Shown here: piece by piece, positions 21,271-34,734 of the stretch
How the letters are laid out: every line of letters starts with the position of its first letter
How positions within the stretch are numbered: position 1 is the stretch's first letter
Assembly (NCBI RefSeq): GCF_048418805.1
Contig: NC_132784.1
Location: 48,294,501-48,358,500, forward strand
DNA length: 64,000 nucleotides
Source: Vulpes vulpes
Lineage: Eukaryota; Chordata; Mammalia; Carnivora; Canidae
Reading direction: 5' to 3'
Made by a program: the position numbers and the translations under genes
Notes under the pieces: model-generated
Databases searched by the model: none
The model's input: the letters and a program-made list of their open reading frames with translations, nothing else
Told to the model about the DNA's origin: nothing

Positions 21271-23957
21271 GGGAAAGCCCATTAAACCACATATTTCACT
21301 GTTGTCTTGTGAACGACTTTCCCACTCAGGAAAGCTTTGAAAATATTTCGAGGGATAAGGGCTGGACATTTTGAAAAAGCTTACCAGGTGATTGTAATAG
21401 TGTCTCAAAACATCTTTCCAACACACTGAGATCACAGGGATTAACATTGGAGGGGAATTACTTACTCTTAATTAGAAGAAAAAAAAAAAACAATTTCGTT
21501 AATCATGTTGGAGTTTTTGTGAATGAGTTATTCAATTTGCTTCTTTCCTATACAAATGTCTGTCAGTATAGTTTTAAAGTTAGGCTCAAAATTAGCAAAT
21601 GCAACATGTTCCCTCTTCCTACTGCTAGGGCTTGTATAAATGACAGAGCTTTATTTATATAACCAGTCTCTTTAAACCAAATATGATGCTTAGAGGAGTC
21701 TATGTCACTGTGACCTCTTTTCCGCACATTTTTGGCTTGCCAAAAATTGTAGACAAACACAATTCCCGTGAAGAATGCAGTTCACTGTATGAAAACTACC
21801 TTTGTCAATAATGCACAAGCAGTGCATATCACAATACGTATCAATCCCTGAGGAAAAAAAAAAAAAAAACAACCCTGAGCAATAAAAGAGAGATTTAGAA
21901 GTGTCGACTTGTCTATTTATTGATGTCTCTCTTTTTAAATAGCATACATATGAACCTCAAAATTATTTTAAATTTTATTCCACTTTGGAAATTTACAAAT
22001 CATGACAAATGATTGCCCTTCTGCTAGAGATTCTCTAGATGGACAGAGGGACAAAATTCTCATGACGATGTTTTTAAAGTAATGCAGTTACAAGATAAGT
22101 GATAAGTGGCTGATGACAAGCAGAATTTACAAGAAATGGGATTAGATATTCATTTAACAGGATTCTCATTTCCTTTTCTCATTCTTTATGTGGATATGCT
22201 GGGGAGTTTGTTGTGTTTATGAAGAATGTATTGGTATGGAATATATAGACACAATCACATTAAAAGTAATGGAATGGGATTTCTTGTACCATTACTTTCA
22301 ATGATATAATTCATTTTTACTTGATAAATGGATATACTATTCTTGATATTTCCTGCTATATATACACACATGCACACATATCCTATAATCTACTATAGAT
22401 TAAGCAGAAACATATGATGTGTATGGTAAGATAGATGCTTTTTGATCCCTTTTTTTTACAAGTCCAGATCCACAGCTTTTATTTATTTATTCCTTCTTTG
22501 ATGTGTAAAATGGGAAAGTAGAAACTGTTTACCTCAGATAAAGTATTTTAAATTACTATTTGAAGATATTTCTTACTATATTATTTAGCTACGACATTTT
22601 ATTCTTCTTATACTCTGTAGTGATTTCTTATGATAGGATATTCTCCTCTAGCTAACCTTTGAAGGCAAGCTGTCAAACAGTGATAGTCTTGCCTGTGCTT
22701 TGAGCTCTCCTTGAGTATGCAGAAGAGTCGAGGTTCCCTCAGAATTGCACATTTACTGCCATCTAGTGATTGAATAATAAATATATCCTGCATACTTAAG
22801 TTACTATTATCACTTTTTTTTTTTTTTACTGTAGTGATACTGAACCATGGAAAAATAATAAATCTGAATTTAGAAGTCCTGTGGATTGGTATAAGAAAAA
22901 ACCTGTCCCACAAAGATTAAAATCCCATCAATACTATGAGGTTGAACCAGGATTGATATCTGCTCTTTTTATATCCTCAGTCAGTGTTGTTTTTTTTTTT
23001 TTTACCTCCACTCATCTCACCTTCTGATTTGAATAATTGTGCTATCTTTTCCTTAGCTATTTCATTTCAAAAGATTTAGAATGCATTTTTTTTCTGTATT
23101 GTTGCTCTATAGAATGTCCACGAATTTATAAGCAATTTTCAATTATGAAGCAACAACCACAAAACAAGATTTTGATTGAGTTTATATACTCAGCAAATAT
23201 TTCAAATATATGTTATATTTAAAAAGATACAGTATAGTGGTGGGAATGACTAAGCGGACCCTTAACTAGACCCCTACTAGAGAGTAGCTAGAGATACAAT
23301 TTTAACTTATTTGGTACATAATTATTCTTGTAATGTTATGGTGAGGAATTTTCATAAAGACAAAGCCTAGTTCTACATTAAGTGCCACTTGAAAAAAAAA
23401 ATCTAATTGATATAATACAGTTCATAGCAGATATTCTTACAAATATTTTTAAAATAAATAAGTAATATGTTTAATCTGTGTATAAATGGATATTAGCTAT
23501 AGGTACAAAATCGTGTTGTTTAGATAGATAGACATAGTATTTTAAAATTCTCTTATCTTTCACAATTTCACATATTCCTGTTCCTTAAGTCCTAAGCAAG
23601 TATTTCAAATTTCTTTATACCTCTCCATGTATTTGAAAAATGCATCTAATATATATTTGAAAAAGTGCCTGCCCATACAATTCATATAATCACCCTGCTT
23701 TCCCAGATTTCTTTGTTTTTTTTTTCCCTAATAATCTGATTCTTTAGAAGTGAAGAGAATGACAGCAAGCATCAGGATATCTGCTCCACTGGCGAGAAAC
23801 TGGTAGCTTAAGGTAGTAATGGTGTCTGGCAATTTTTCCCCCAAAACTGATTGAGGTAATTTTGTTGTTAATCCTACAGCTCTCAGATGAAGTGGAGCTG
23901 CTGCAATATTTCACTGAATTTGTTTGCAGAATCAGCCATAGGCAAATCAGCGATGTA
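21271..23957. other. Unique AT-rich DNA
   Basis: No gene or clear dispersed repeat is recognised. An A run at 21854-21869 is flanked by imperfect copies of ccctgag, a weak candidate for another tail-only insertion. A T tract lies at 22991-23004. Confidence 0.5.
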
Positions 23958-24110
23958 GAGTGATGATTCTTAAAGTATGTGTGGGCTTGAATACACTGGA
24001 GATTTCAATAAATTCAGTGGATCTTGGGTAGAGTTCAATATTCTGGTTTTTACTAAGTGTCCTCGGAAATTCTGAAAAGGTTCCTAAACCATATGTTTAT
24101 AAAACACATC
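23958..24110. mobile_element. MER20-like transposon fragment
   Basis: The order GTGATGATTCTTAAAGTATGTG, AATACACTGGAGATTTC, CAATATTCTGGTTTTTACTAAG and CTGAAAAGGTTCCTAAACC parallels MER20/MER5-type hAT MITEs. Ends are eroded. Confidence 0.45.
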
Positions 24111-24319
24111 ATTGGACTTATTTTTTTTTTTTTAATTTGTCTGTTGGTTATCCATCCCTTAATCCCTCCCATGGTTTCTACATCTTAGGGAATGTGCCAG
24201 CTTTTTCTCTCACAAAAGACAGTAACTGAGAATTATGTTTATATTATGGTGCTAGGGACGCAGAACTCCCAGAAATTATTGCAAAAGCAGAAGCTGAGAA
24301 GCCAGTTAAAAACATGATG

Positions 24320-24490
24320 TTCAGGGACGTGGACTCAAGATCTAAACCACTTTGGACCACTTTCATCCTCTGAAGCTCAGTTGGTGTGTGATGTTGGGTA
24401 GGATGCATGGAACCTGTTTCCTCTACTATAAGTGTCTCAGAATGGTTTGGAGAATTAAATGAGCTAATATGCATAAGTGCTAGAACTACA
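24320..24490 (+). mobile_element. MIR element fragment
   Basis: Blocks GGACGTGGACTCAAGATC, TGTGTGATGTTGGGTAGG, CCTGTTTCCTCTACTATAAG, GGAGAATTAAATGAGCTAATATG and AGTGCTAGAAC follow the MIR consensus in order. Confidence 0.6.
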
Positions 24491-25969
24491 CACTGTTTTA
24501 TTTACATTAAAACAGTATTTTAGTTAATTAGTTAACGTGTAATTGGTGAATTAACATTTTCCTGACATTTATTTTATTTTAATTAAATCAAAATGTTTCT
24601 GAATTTCTTGTGTGACTGAATACAAACCAGTTGGTTTGGCTTTTGATTCTGTAGTGTAGAAGCCTGTGGTAGACTGTTTGAGGTCTCACCTGTGGGCCTA
24701 AATCATGGAAACTTTACATAGAGGTTGGCACCAAGTCCTTCTCCTGCCCAGTCTAAGCTACTTCAGGCTCTAGATTTTACAGATCGTCTAATGACTGCTC
24801 AGTTTGAAAATGCTTACAAGGGATGGTTTGGGAAGTTACATTGTAGTTGATTTTCTTTCTTTCAAATATAAGAAATACATTTGATGTGATAATTCACTTT
24901 AAAAATTTCTAGGTTAATAAGAATATTTGGAAGTTAATTTTTGTTCTCCTATTCAGTGTTTATATATACTAAGCATGTGTATGAGCATATATACATATGC
25001 CTATATAAAGCAAAATAGTGACTTCACGGGGCTTTCACAGATATTCTGGGTAATTCAAGAACCCAAAGACAACCAGATGCCTCTATCTGGAAAGGATTGC
25101 ATTACCAGGATAATTGTAGGATAATCTTTAACTTTATTTTTGAAAAAAAATATGACCTTTGTCAAAGCCATATCCAAGTAATCAGATATTTTGCCAATAG
25201 CCCATTTGTTTTGAAGTATATAAGCCTAATATTACAAGATCAAAAGTCAATATGCTCCTGTTTTGTTTCACTATTTTATAAAATTATTTTTTTTCTTTGA
25301 GAAAAACATACTATGCAGGTCATATAATCTCAGTAATTGATTAAATTCAATGCAACTTAAATAGTGAACTTAGATGTGTTATAGAGTAAAATGTCAAAGC
25401 AAAAACAAATATCAAACAACTGTTGAAACTAAAACATGAGTATATTTTCATGTTTCCCACTGTTACAGGCACCCTGCCTGCCTCCTCAAAGCTATTCTCT
25501 TCCTTCTTCCTCAGTGACAAAACCAAAACATTGCTTATGTTTATGCTTAGTTTTACAGGACATACATTTATTATTCTAGATTAATATAGACAAAAACATT
25601 TAGGAATGGACTTAGGATGTTGATGCACGGAGAGGTGATGCTGCCTAATGTCACTGTAGCCATCCTGTGATATAGGCTTCTATCAGTGAAACCTGGATCT
25701 CAGTGATGGTGCTGAACCATGAATTAATCAAATCCTCAACTAAATCTTGAGTTACTTGTGCTAAGAGATAATTTCTTTATTTTTTGAAAAACAACAACAA
25801 CAACAACAGTATATTACTCATACTTTCTACTGGCACTCAGGAGTACTTAAGTACATATACATTATTCAATTGGATAATTACTGAAGTAAAATAATAGCTA
25901 GAATCACAACACCACCACTAATTCACGTATGGCAATCATTTTTCCACACCAATATGAGGTTTACATATT
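24491..25969. other. Unique AT-rich DNA
   Basis: No gene or named repeat is recognised. A short (CAA)n run lies at about 25792-25807. Confidence 0.5.
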
Positions 25970-26154
25970 TTTTAAAAGATTTATTTACGTATTTATTGGA
26001 GGAGGAGGGGTTGAGGGGGAGGGAAAGAGACAAGTAGATGCTGTGCTGAGTGTGAGCCGACATGGGACCTGATTCCATGACCTGACTGTGGAATTAACAC
26101 CTGAACCAAAATTAAGAGTTTATCACTCAACGGACTAAACCACCCAGATGTCCT
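25970..26154 (-). mobile_element. Carnivore tRNA-Lys SINE with TSD
   Basis: Reverse complement of a diverged caniform SINE. The head reads GGACATCTGGGTGG on the minus strand. Flanks ggtttacatatttt (25958-25971) and ggtttgcaaaatttt (26155-26169) look like an eroded target-site duplication. Confidence 0.85.
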
Positions 26155-26548
26155 GGTTTGCAAAATTTTAAAAACATACAGAAAACCACTGGACACACAG
26201 GTGTAACATTTTACATGTATTATATATATTTAGAGAATATGCATTATTTAATCCTGTGGGACCAACATAAAACTTTGTGTCTTAGGGGTCAGATTTTGAT
26301 AATTCAAATGCTCCTATTACAAAATTTGGATTTTATTATTTAACTTGTGGTCAGAACAAAATCATCTGAAAACTAATACTTGTTTCTACCTTTACTCAGT
26401 TATTTTCTATCTCACAGTATCACTTTTATTTAAACTTTATAGAAGCTGGCCCGGGATATATGGATTTAAACAAAAAAAGAAAGAAACGTGGGAATTAGTT
26501 GGTAGAGTGGTAAAACTATGAAAACTCATAATCAAACATTTTATTATG

Positions 26549-27017
26549 TGCCGGGCAAAATAATGGCCACCACAAGTTTTAACCTCTAGAACCTGGGAGT
26601 GTGTTAGGTTACACAGCAAAAGAGAATTAAGGTAGTAGATGGAGGTAGGATCATGAACAGATGACCATTAAATAGGAACATTGTCCTGGATGATCTGGGT
26701 AAACGTACTGTCATCGCAAGGGCCCTTATAAGTGGGGAAGAGGCATAGAGAGAACCAGAGAGATGACAATGAGGAAAGGATTGGTGTTGAAAAGGAAAAA
26801 AGAAGCCATAAGTGGAGGGAAGAAGGTGGCCTCTAGAAGAGGAAATGACAAGGAAATGGTTTCTGCTCTGACTTGGAAAGAAGGTCAGCCCTGCCAACAT
26901 CTTGACTTTAACCCAGTAAGACCCACACTGAACTTCTGACCCCTAGAACTGTGAGATGATGAATTTATATTATTTAAACCACTAAGTTTGTGGTAATTTA
27001 TTTATAAATACAACTCA
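26549..27017 (+). mobile_element. MaLR-type solitary LTR
   Basis: It begins GGGCAAAATAATGGCC and continues TAACCTCTAGAACCTG, GTCCTGGATGATCTGGGT, GGTGGCCTCTAGAAGAGG, CCTGCCAACATCTTGACTTT, GACCCCTAGAACTGTGAGATG and ACTAAGTTTGTGGTAATTT. This is the order of a familiar mammalian LTR class with the same type of 3' end as MaLR LTRs. The copy at 39915-40355 is the same family in reverse. The 98-codon open frame on its minus strand is chance. Confidence 0.6.
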
Positions 27018-29682
27018 GTCAAATCTACACATATTTGGTGAAAGATTGTTACAGTAGCAGTAGCTATGGTGTTTATAAGACATCCTTTTGAAATTTATTA
27101 GATATAGTATTTCAGTGACTTGCAAGATTGAAACTGCACAGCAAAACATGAATGTGGAAGATATTTTATGGGAAATTTAGAAGAAGTATCTGACACTAGT
27201 GATAGATTAGGAAAAAGAAAAAGGAAAACAGGAGACCCGTGCTTATGATGACAATATACAATTCATTTTGATGGTTTGTAATTTATTTGTAATAGTGTTC
27301 TTGTAAAAAAAAATACCTCTTCAATAGTGTGTAGAACCACAAATATTTTCATTGCTTATTTTATAGCAAAATCATTTTTTACATTGTCTCTCATTTTTAA
27401 TTTGCAAATACTTTGCTTTTTAAAAGAATGTCTCTATGTATCATGTAGTTTCCAACAGATATTTGTTATCTCAATATAGAATATAACTTATTTTATTGAA
27501 AAAAACTCCTAATACTGTGATGTAGTAGCTGCTGATAGCCTTCTCTCTTGAGTACATTTTCTGAGCATATATAAGATAATAGAAAATTCTTCCAGTAATC
27601 AATTAAATATGTCTATTAACATGCATATTCCCCCAAAGTATTCACTGTGTAATTAGTGTTCGGGTCATGTAGAAAATAAGTCATTTCATTTCTGTGACTA
27701 TTAAGCATGAAAACATTGATAAGATGATATTTACAGCTATAAATCACATGAATAATTTTCTTTAGAAGAATAGAGAAAGCCAAACACATTAAAAATGTAA
27801 CTCGTATAATTTTAAAAATAACTCTTGAATTCCATTTACAAAATTGAAAATACTGACCCCTATAATAGGAAGTTAATCACTATCCATTAATCTTTTCTGT
27901 GGATTGCTGGAGGTAATCTTAAAATTATAAAATGTCCTCTACTTTGAAATTCCAAACCTGACAAATATTTTAGCAGTTCAGCCTTCCTGACCTTAGGAGT
28001 ATAAGGGCAATAACATGAAAATTAGCAATATATATATTTAGGGTTGTCACTCCATATGTATATTTGTTTTGTAATTAACTACCATAGTATTTCATAAACA
28101 AAAAAGTGGGGATGTGAGGCAAATTGACGGTTCATGTTTGTGATTGGGCAGCCCAATCACTGACCATAGGCAGTCTTTTCTCTGAGAAGCTGCACTAATT
28201 AATATCTACTTGATGAGTGGTAAATTGTGATATGATCTGAAACCGCCTAGGAAACCTATTTTTTCTGTTCTTTCTTAACATGTAATTGTTAAAATCATTC
28301 TTTAGCTTCCGGCTATCACATTCTCTTCTGTCATTCCTTTTTACCCTCAACCTGATAAATGTTTTCTGTTTACTAAATTTTTCTGCAAAATGCATCACAA
28401 ATATTGCTTTGGTGACACCTCATTAGTTCTTAAGTTTGGTAAATGAAAACATCTTTAAATGTCAGAAATTAAATATTTGCAATACCATTTTGTTTCTGTT
28501 TTAATTTCCTTGTTGTACATTAATCAATAATAACATGCCTTTGTAAATTCTGGTTTCTTCAAGTACCTCTGTCTCTATTTATAAACAACATCTTTATTCA
28601 TATGGCTCATCTGACATGCATAAGCTTTCCTCTCTAAACCACAATCTTGAAACAAAGCTAAACTGTCAATATCTATGGAAGGAGGATATTGGTCCTATGA
28701 GTTAAATGGGTGCCTTGAATTTCTACAATAAAGAAACACTGCTATTCTTTCCAGGAAAACTATCTTGACTAAGATTTGAGTATTGATTATTGTATCCAAT
28801 ATCTTGTGGAAATAGGAAATTACACAATAAGAGGTATCATTTGTCTTCTATGTGAAAGTCACAAAATTATTTTTTTTCCTACAGAAAATTTTCAATGGAA
28901 ATAAGAGATTTCTTTTCTTAAAAGATTTGTCCATTTCCTATATTCTTCTATCCTTGGTATGTGTTACTCTGGTAAATGACATTCACAGCAAATTTCTAGC
29001 ATTTTGCTACTAAGCAAAAGAGTGACTTTCTATAAACACTTAAAACAAAATTTTAAAGCAACAAGCCTAGAAAAATATGTCTTATGTGAAGTAGGAACAG
29101 GCAGGCAAAACAAAACATGTTGACTGTTACATTTGTTTCAGTTTTGGAATCCTTCTAGTTTATCGACTTCTTTCAGCAATGAAGGACACATTCTCAGAGA
29201 AGAACTTGCTCTTTAGATTTTCTGGAATTGCAATCCCTATAATGTAAATTTTCTTGATATCTGCTCAAACCTCTTCCTCTGCTATTTTTAGTGTTTTTAC
29301 TCTACCATGTTATTAGAACAAAAAGCCAAACCTTGTATGAGGAGAAATAAACATTGAAAGGGTGAATGTACTCATTATAGCAAATCTGCTTAAGAAGTTA
29401 TTAGAAAATTTAAGTTTTGTAGATATATCTACTTTTCTCCCAAAGTGATCGAATTACCAAATTTGCACATTTATTTTCTAAATAAATATGTACAAGCAGA
29501 ATAAAACCCACACAGATTTGAAAGTAATAACTATTCCATATAATTTTATGTGTGTTGTCATGCATATATATCTTTCCTGCTGCCTTTTACTCTGTATCTG
29601 TATGTGCACAAATATCGGTATATGTGTATAAAAACTCTAGTATGGATGACTCTCTTTGATCTTCATATAATACAGATAAATT
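27018..29682. other. Long AT-rich stretch without recognisable repeats
   Basis: About 2.7 kb in which I recognise no SINE, LINE, LTR, DNA transposon or gene. It may hold repeats too old to see by eye, or it may be constrained non-coding DNA. Nothing in the sequence decides between these. Confidence 0.45.
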
Positions 29683-29867
29683 TTTTAAAAAATGATTTTA
29701 TTTCTTTGAGAGAGAATGCATGCATGTGCACATAAGTTGGGGGGGTAGAGTGAGAGGGACCAGCAGCTGCTGAGTAGAGAGCTTGACACGAGGCTCGATC
29801 CCAAGACCCTGAGATCATGACCCAAACCAAAGTTAGTGGCTTAACCGACTGAGCCACCCTGGTGCCT
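29683..29867 (-). mobile_element. Carnivore tRNA-Lys SINE with TSD
   Basis: Reverse complement of a caniform SINE: a GAGGCACCAGGGTGGCTCAG head, a GGGTCTTGGGATCGAGCC B-box region, and a purine-rich block. The flanks cagataaattttt (29672-29684) and cagataactttt (29868-29879) are a slightly eroded target-site duplication. Confidence 0.92.
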
Positions 29868-30989
29868 CAGATAACTTTTGAAGATTATAGATATATTTTA
29901 TATTTGCAATACTTACTATAAAAAACTGGTAAAAAAAATTGGTGTGTTTTGGAAAGTACTAGTAATTTGTAACCAGAAAACATCATGTGCAAATAGAGAC
30001 TGCATATTGAAAAAAAAAAATAGGTCAGCAAACAGAAGATAAAATTAGTACCATCAGAAAATTGGTGTTAACTAAAACTGACTTTTAAAGCAATATTTAT
30101 TTGTAACACATGGCTACTTATACATCACCAACAAGTATTCATTGTTGTTATATAAGTGAGCTGAAGACTGCTCTGTATATCGGCTCCTGGGTTTATTTCT
30201 TCGCTGCTGCTGAGACCTAGTAGCTCAAAAGCCTGCCTTGGGGATAATCCTATTTTTAAACATCAAATCATTTTTAAAAAATCACTCAAGGAAATGTTTA
30301 AATACTTGGAACCTACCTGCTTTTCATCTAATGGGAAACCTTACCCTATATCTATAACCTACTAATAAAATAGTGCTTTGCAGTTATGAGGCTCTAAATG
30401 GCAGCTGTACTTTCGAGTCTCAAACCAGAAAGTCTCTACCATGTTCCTGAGGGACATTGTCTAGACAGATAAGCCCACTCTTCAATTTTCCTCTCTTGGA
30501 AGCTCCATTAACTCCCTTCTCTTATGAGTAGCAGGGAACCCCCCCCGCCCCCGCACACACACACACACCTCAGCCTCTGGACAGACCCTGCTGTAGGTGA
30601 TATTACACATACACCGCACTATCAAGCCTTTGCCCCATAAAGCTTGTGTATGTACTACTGCCATCTTGTCATGTTTTCCTGGACTGGCCCGCAAATTCCA
30701 TGAACCTCTACATTTTCCTACAACATGTTACCAACAGACTCATTAGATCTTCTTCTTCAGTAACCCACAGTCAATGTCGAAAACAGATGTTCATTTTTCA
30801 CTTGGACTATTTGTGGACCTTCTAATTCTTCCATTCCATGGCCATCCATACTACCTTTCAGTAAGAGATTGTTTTCTCTGAAACACTCTAATATTGACAC
30901 TTTATAAACTTCTTTGATGTCTGTGTATTGACTTTGGAAAGCATGAATATTTTTAAAAATCTGTAAAGCCTACCGCATTGCCTTCCTGT
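29868..30989. other. Unique DNA with a short CA run
   Basis: No gene recognised. A C-rich then (AC)n run lies at 30541-30568. Confidence 0.5.
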
Positions 30990-31090
30990 TGATTTAACAA
31001 CCTCTTCTATGATCTCTCTTTTTCAGCTTTGGATCTCCAGTATGTAACACAGTATCTGGAACATACTTTTGAATAAATATCTGGTTTGAG
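30990..31090 (+). mobile_element. LINE-2 3' end fragment
   Basis: AACACAGTATCTGGAACATACTTTTGAATAAATAT...TTTGAGGGTGAAT near 31045-31098 is a diverged L2 terminus ('agcacagtgcctggcacatagtagg...aataaatgtttgttgaatgaat'). Confidence 0.45.
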
Positions 31091-32559
31091 GGTGAATAGT
31101 TATAACTATGAATAAAAACTTCATAAACTTTAGGTTTGATGTCTGGGCGATATGTACATGTGGGAGTCTGAGAACTTGCTTTTTACCAAGATCCCGACAG
31201 ATAATAGATTATATATTCCTGTGCAATTATGAAAATCACCTGTACTCTTTTAAAGCTTTCTCTATTTATTTAATCAAGCACCAACAGAATGAAGACCCCT
31301 CTGAGACAACATGGATTTTTTTTTGTATTAAGGGATCAATAATTAGATGCTTCACTGCTATTAAATAAAATAAAAAATGAATTGGATAAAAATATTTTTA
31401 CTATTCGCTAGAAGGAAAGGAACATAAAAATGAGAACAGGGAAAATATAAGAATAAGTTCCCTGGTGCATCATGAGTCATCCAAACCTACAAAGTGACAG
31501 TTAAATATCTGAATACACCTGGTGATTGTTTAGTGGCAAGAAGATTTATACAAGGTCAAGAGAGAAATCTCTCTCAGAGAAAGGCTTGGGAAACTGGATA
31601 TATTTTTACATAAAAAGGACAACAGGGAACAAAGTCAGAGAAACTTCCGAACAGTTGCTAAGTGTTATTTGGCTTTATATATTCAAATATGTGTATGCAT
31701 GCATATATAAAAATATGCATATAATTTCATTATATTCATGAAAATTATAGGGCTGCTAATTACAGAAGGTTTATGTGGCTAGGAGTAGGAGAAAATATAT
31801 GATCAGCCCTCAGGAATACCATAACATTTATTCCCAGCTATAGAACCAGACAAAAAGGATAATAACTGCAAAAATCCTTTAATCTAGATTGTCTCGGACA
31901 ACCACAAAATGTGAAACACAGTTTTTAAAAATGCTTGTTTGTGTATTTGGGAAGGGATATTGAATATAATTACAACATAAGTAAAACCATCAAAAATGTG
32001 TTGTCTACCAAATAGTAAAGCCCAGAGGGTTTGATCCTGCAGAATATCATCATTTTTGGAAGTGTGATAGTTTAGACGAACCCAGATGAGTTTCCAAAGC
32101 CAGGTTGTGACAGCCACTCTAATAAATTAGAGTTGCAAATTAAACTCTGGCTCTCAACCCCATCTCTTTAATGATAACACTGAACAGGAAGTGTGTAAAA
32201 GGTTGAGCACACTTAACCTCTGAATTTCCCATAGTCATCTCGTAGTTTCTGGTATGGATCTGTGTGACAGGGCACACATCTTTTACCTTTCAGTTTGCAG
32301 GTGGTGATCCTGGCATCATTCTGCTGACCTCAGTTCTCTCCTTTTTCTCCTTTCTCTTTTGCCTGCAGCCCCTAACCCTTGATCTTTGATCAAGACATGT
32401 TCACTACTTCCTGTTGAACAAGTTATCCATACTTAAATCATGTTCTTTCTTTTAGGATACTTCCTGCTGAATTATTTTCAGACCTATCTTTCATTTAAAG
32501 ACTTTAATTCATTCCTCAAAATCTTGACACAAAATGAAAAGGTCTTTAATAGAAGAAAA
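31091..32559. other. Unique AT-rich DNA
   Basis: No gene or named repeat is recognised. The part at about 32200-32450 is more pyrimidine-rich but shows no coding pattern. Confidence 0.5.
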
Positions 32560-32689
32560 GGGGCACCTGGGTGACTTCATCATTTAAGCATCTGATTCTT
32601 GATCTCAGCTCAGTTCTTGATCTCAGGATTGTTAGTTCAAACCTCGTGTTGGGCTCTACACTGGACCGGAGGCTACTTAAAAAAAGAAA
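32560..32689 (+). mobile_element. Older carnivore SINE, short form, with TSD
   Basis: The head GGGGCACCTGGGTGACTTCATC and the TTAGTTCAAACCTCGTGTTGGGCTC region mark a tRNA-Lys SINE. It runs to an A-rich tail without the CT-rich tract. The flanks atagaagaaaa (32549-32559 and 32690-32700) are an apparent target-site duplication. It is one of only three plus-oriented SINEs here. Confidence 0.85.
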
Positions 32690-33636
32690 ATAGAAGAAAA
32701 AGAAAATAATCTCATTAATTTTAAGGGGAAATGGTGTTGGATTCTATGGCAACCCTACATACTGAGGCAATTTTCACAATCATTTACTGCATTATTAAGA
32801 TAAGTTTATACATGTGAGAAATACCAATTTCAAAGGAAATAAATTCAGATTTGCATGTAAAAATCAATATAATGGTGTTTATTGGCTAGCCAAAGGTGAG
32901 AGGGAGAAAACACTTGAGAGATTAAACAAGAGGCAGGGTGGGTATCATTCTTTGGAAGGTGTGATGGATTTTCAGGCTGACACAGAAATTCCACACGAGA
33001 GACAGTCAAGCCTGAGGATAATTTTCTTTTCATTGAAATTTTGACACATAGCAAGAGTTCTGTTGCAGAAAGTTTGGGGATAACCATAAAGAAGTTAATT
33101 CTTTGGGTCAATAAAATGCAAGAATGATTTTCTTTTTTTTGCCTTCTCAACATTTAAATTTATATACCTTTTAAAACCTACTTTGCATGACAATACATTT
33201 TCACAGAATTGTGTAATTGAGTCAGAACCTGCTTTTATCTTTCTAATGGAAAAAAAAATCAGAAATTCAGGTTGACTCAAAAGGTAGTTTAATATTGTTT
33301 ATTTTCTCTATATAAAGATAATTATATTTATCTTTTCCTTAATAGGTAGAACCTTTCTTGCTTTTTTTACTATTTATGAAATTTTTTTTTGTCACATTGT
33401 GGGACTTTTGATTACCTTGTACATGGAATGCTCACACACTGGGTTATTATAATGCAGAAAACAATTATAGGGCAAAATAATGAGTAAATGCTAGAGACTC
33501 TTCAAACACAAAGACATAACACATATACAAAAAACAAAAACAAAACTGAAGAGTTGAAGAAAATTATACTTCTTCCACTTTCTTTTAGCATGTGTGAAGA
33601 GCAAATGATTTGGTTCATTCAAACATCAATTATTTG

Positions 33637-33638
<2 letters not shown>

Positions 33639-33669
<31 letters not shown>
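33639..33669. repeat. (TA)n microsatellite
   Basis: About 15 perfect TA units. It is a self-complementary tract that can extrude hairpins and is probably length-polymorphic. Confidence 0.95.
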
Positions 33670-33673
<4 letters not shown>

Positions 33674-34690
33674 AAATACGTATAAGATCTAGATCTAATA
33701 ACCAAGACTATTTTTTATTTAAAAAATATATGCAATCTCATAAGAATGTTGTTGGCATAAACTGATGAGGGTGGCTTTGCTCACACTTAAAGCATTAAAA
33801 TGTTGAAGGTACCCCTTTTAGCACATTTGTTTTTATCCTGTGGTTTTAAGTAAAAATAAATTTTCATAAAAATAATCCCTGTTACTTGGACAGTGGCATA
33901 TATTTTCAATACCTGTTTTAACTAAAATTTAACTGAAGGCAAATCCATACTTCATGTCCTCTCATCTTTATTTTGTTTTGTTTTCACTTTTGGAGAATCC
34001 CAGGCCTACTCGAATGTGAACATGATTACTGGTTACTTGATCATAAGGATTACAGATTCTTCTTTTGCAGCAGTATCATGTGGTTGCTTTATTAGCTCCG
34101 TCCCTGTAATTATAAGTCCCTAAAAAACAACAACAAAAAAAGAGTTCCTTTGATATTTATTCTGCTGGATGAGTGGTTAGAAACTGAACTTGAAATTTCA
34201 TATTCCTCATTAGGAGAATTGCCATACAATTAATTTGACATCTTCAAAGAATGCTCTTTGGCCCTGAACAAATGTAAATATGGATTAAGTAAGTAGGAGA
34301 GAATAGTTAATAAAAACTAATAAAGAGTTTGAAAATTCTTAGAGGAATGAATAGTATGAACTCCAGTTAATTTACCAACTTGGAGCTAGTTGGTAACTGA
34401 TAAAGGTGAAGAAAACATCAAGTTTATATTTTGAGCACAGCTATCGTTCTCTTCCTTCTCTTGGCCTGTATTGTGGAAATGATTCAAATGTAAAGGAATA
34501 AACTTAAGTTGATTAAAATGAGTGATGTACTTTTGTTAATAATTACCTTTTTTAAATAAAAAAAAATCTTGCTTATTTCATCCAGATCTTTAATTATTGC
34601 TCCTCTTGACAAAGCTTTTTTATTTTTCTACATTATTTCAATTAATGGCTACCATGGCAAAATTGAGGAAATGAAGTTAGTCAATCATAA

Positions 34691-34693
<3 letters not shown>

Positions 34694-34731
<38 letters not shown>
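34694..34731. repeat. (TA)n microsatellite
   Basis: About 19 perfect TA units, 1 kb from the first TA tract. Confidence 0.95.

Positions 34732-34734
<3 letters not shown>

Noticed and set aside
26604..26900. 98-codon minus-strand open frame
   Set aside because: It is antisense to a MaLR-type LTR, which has no coding function.
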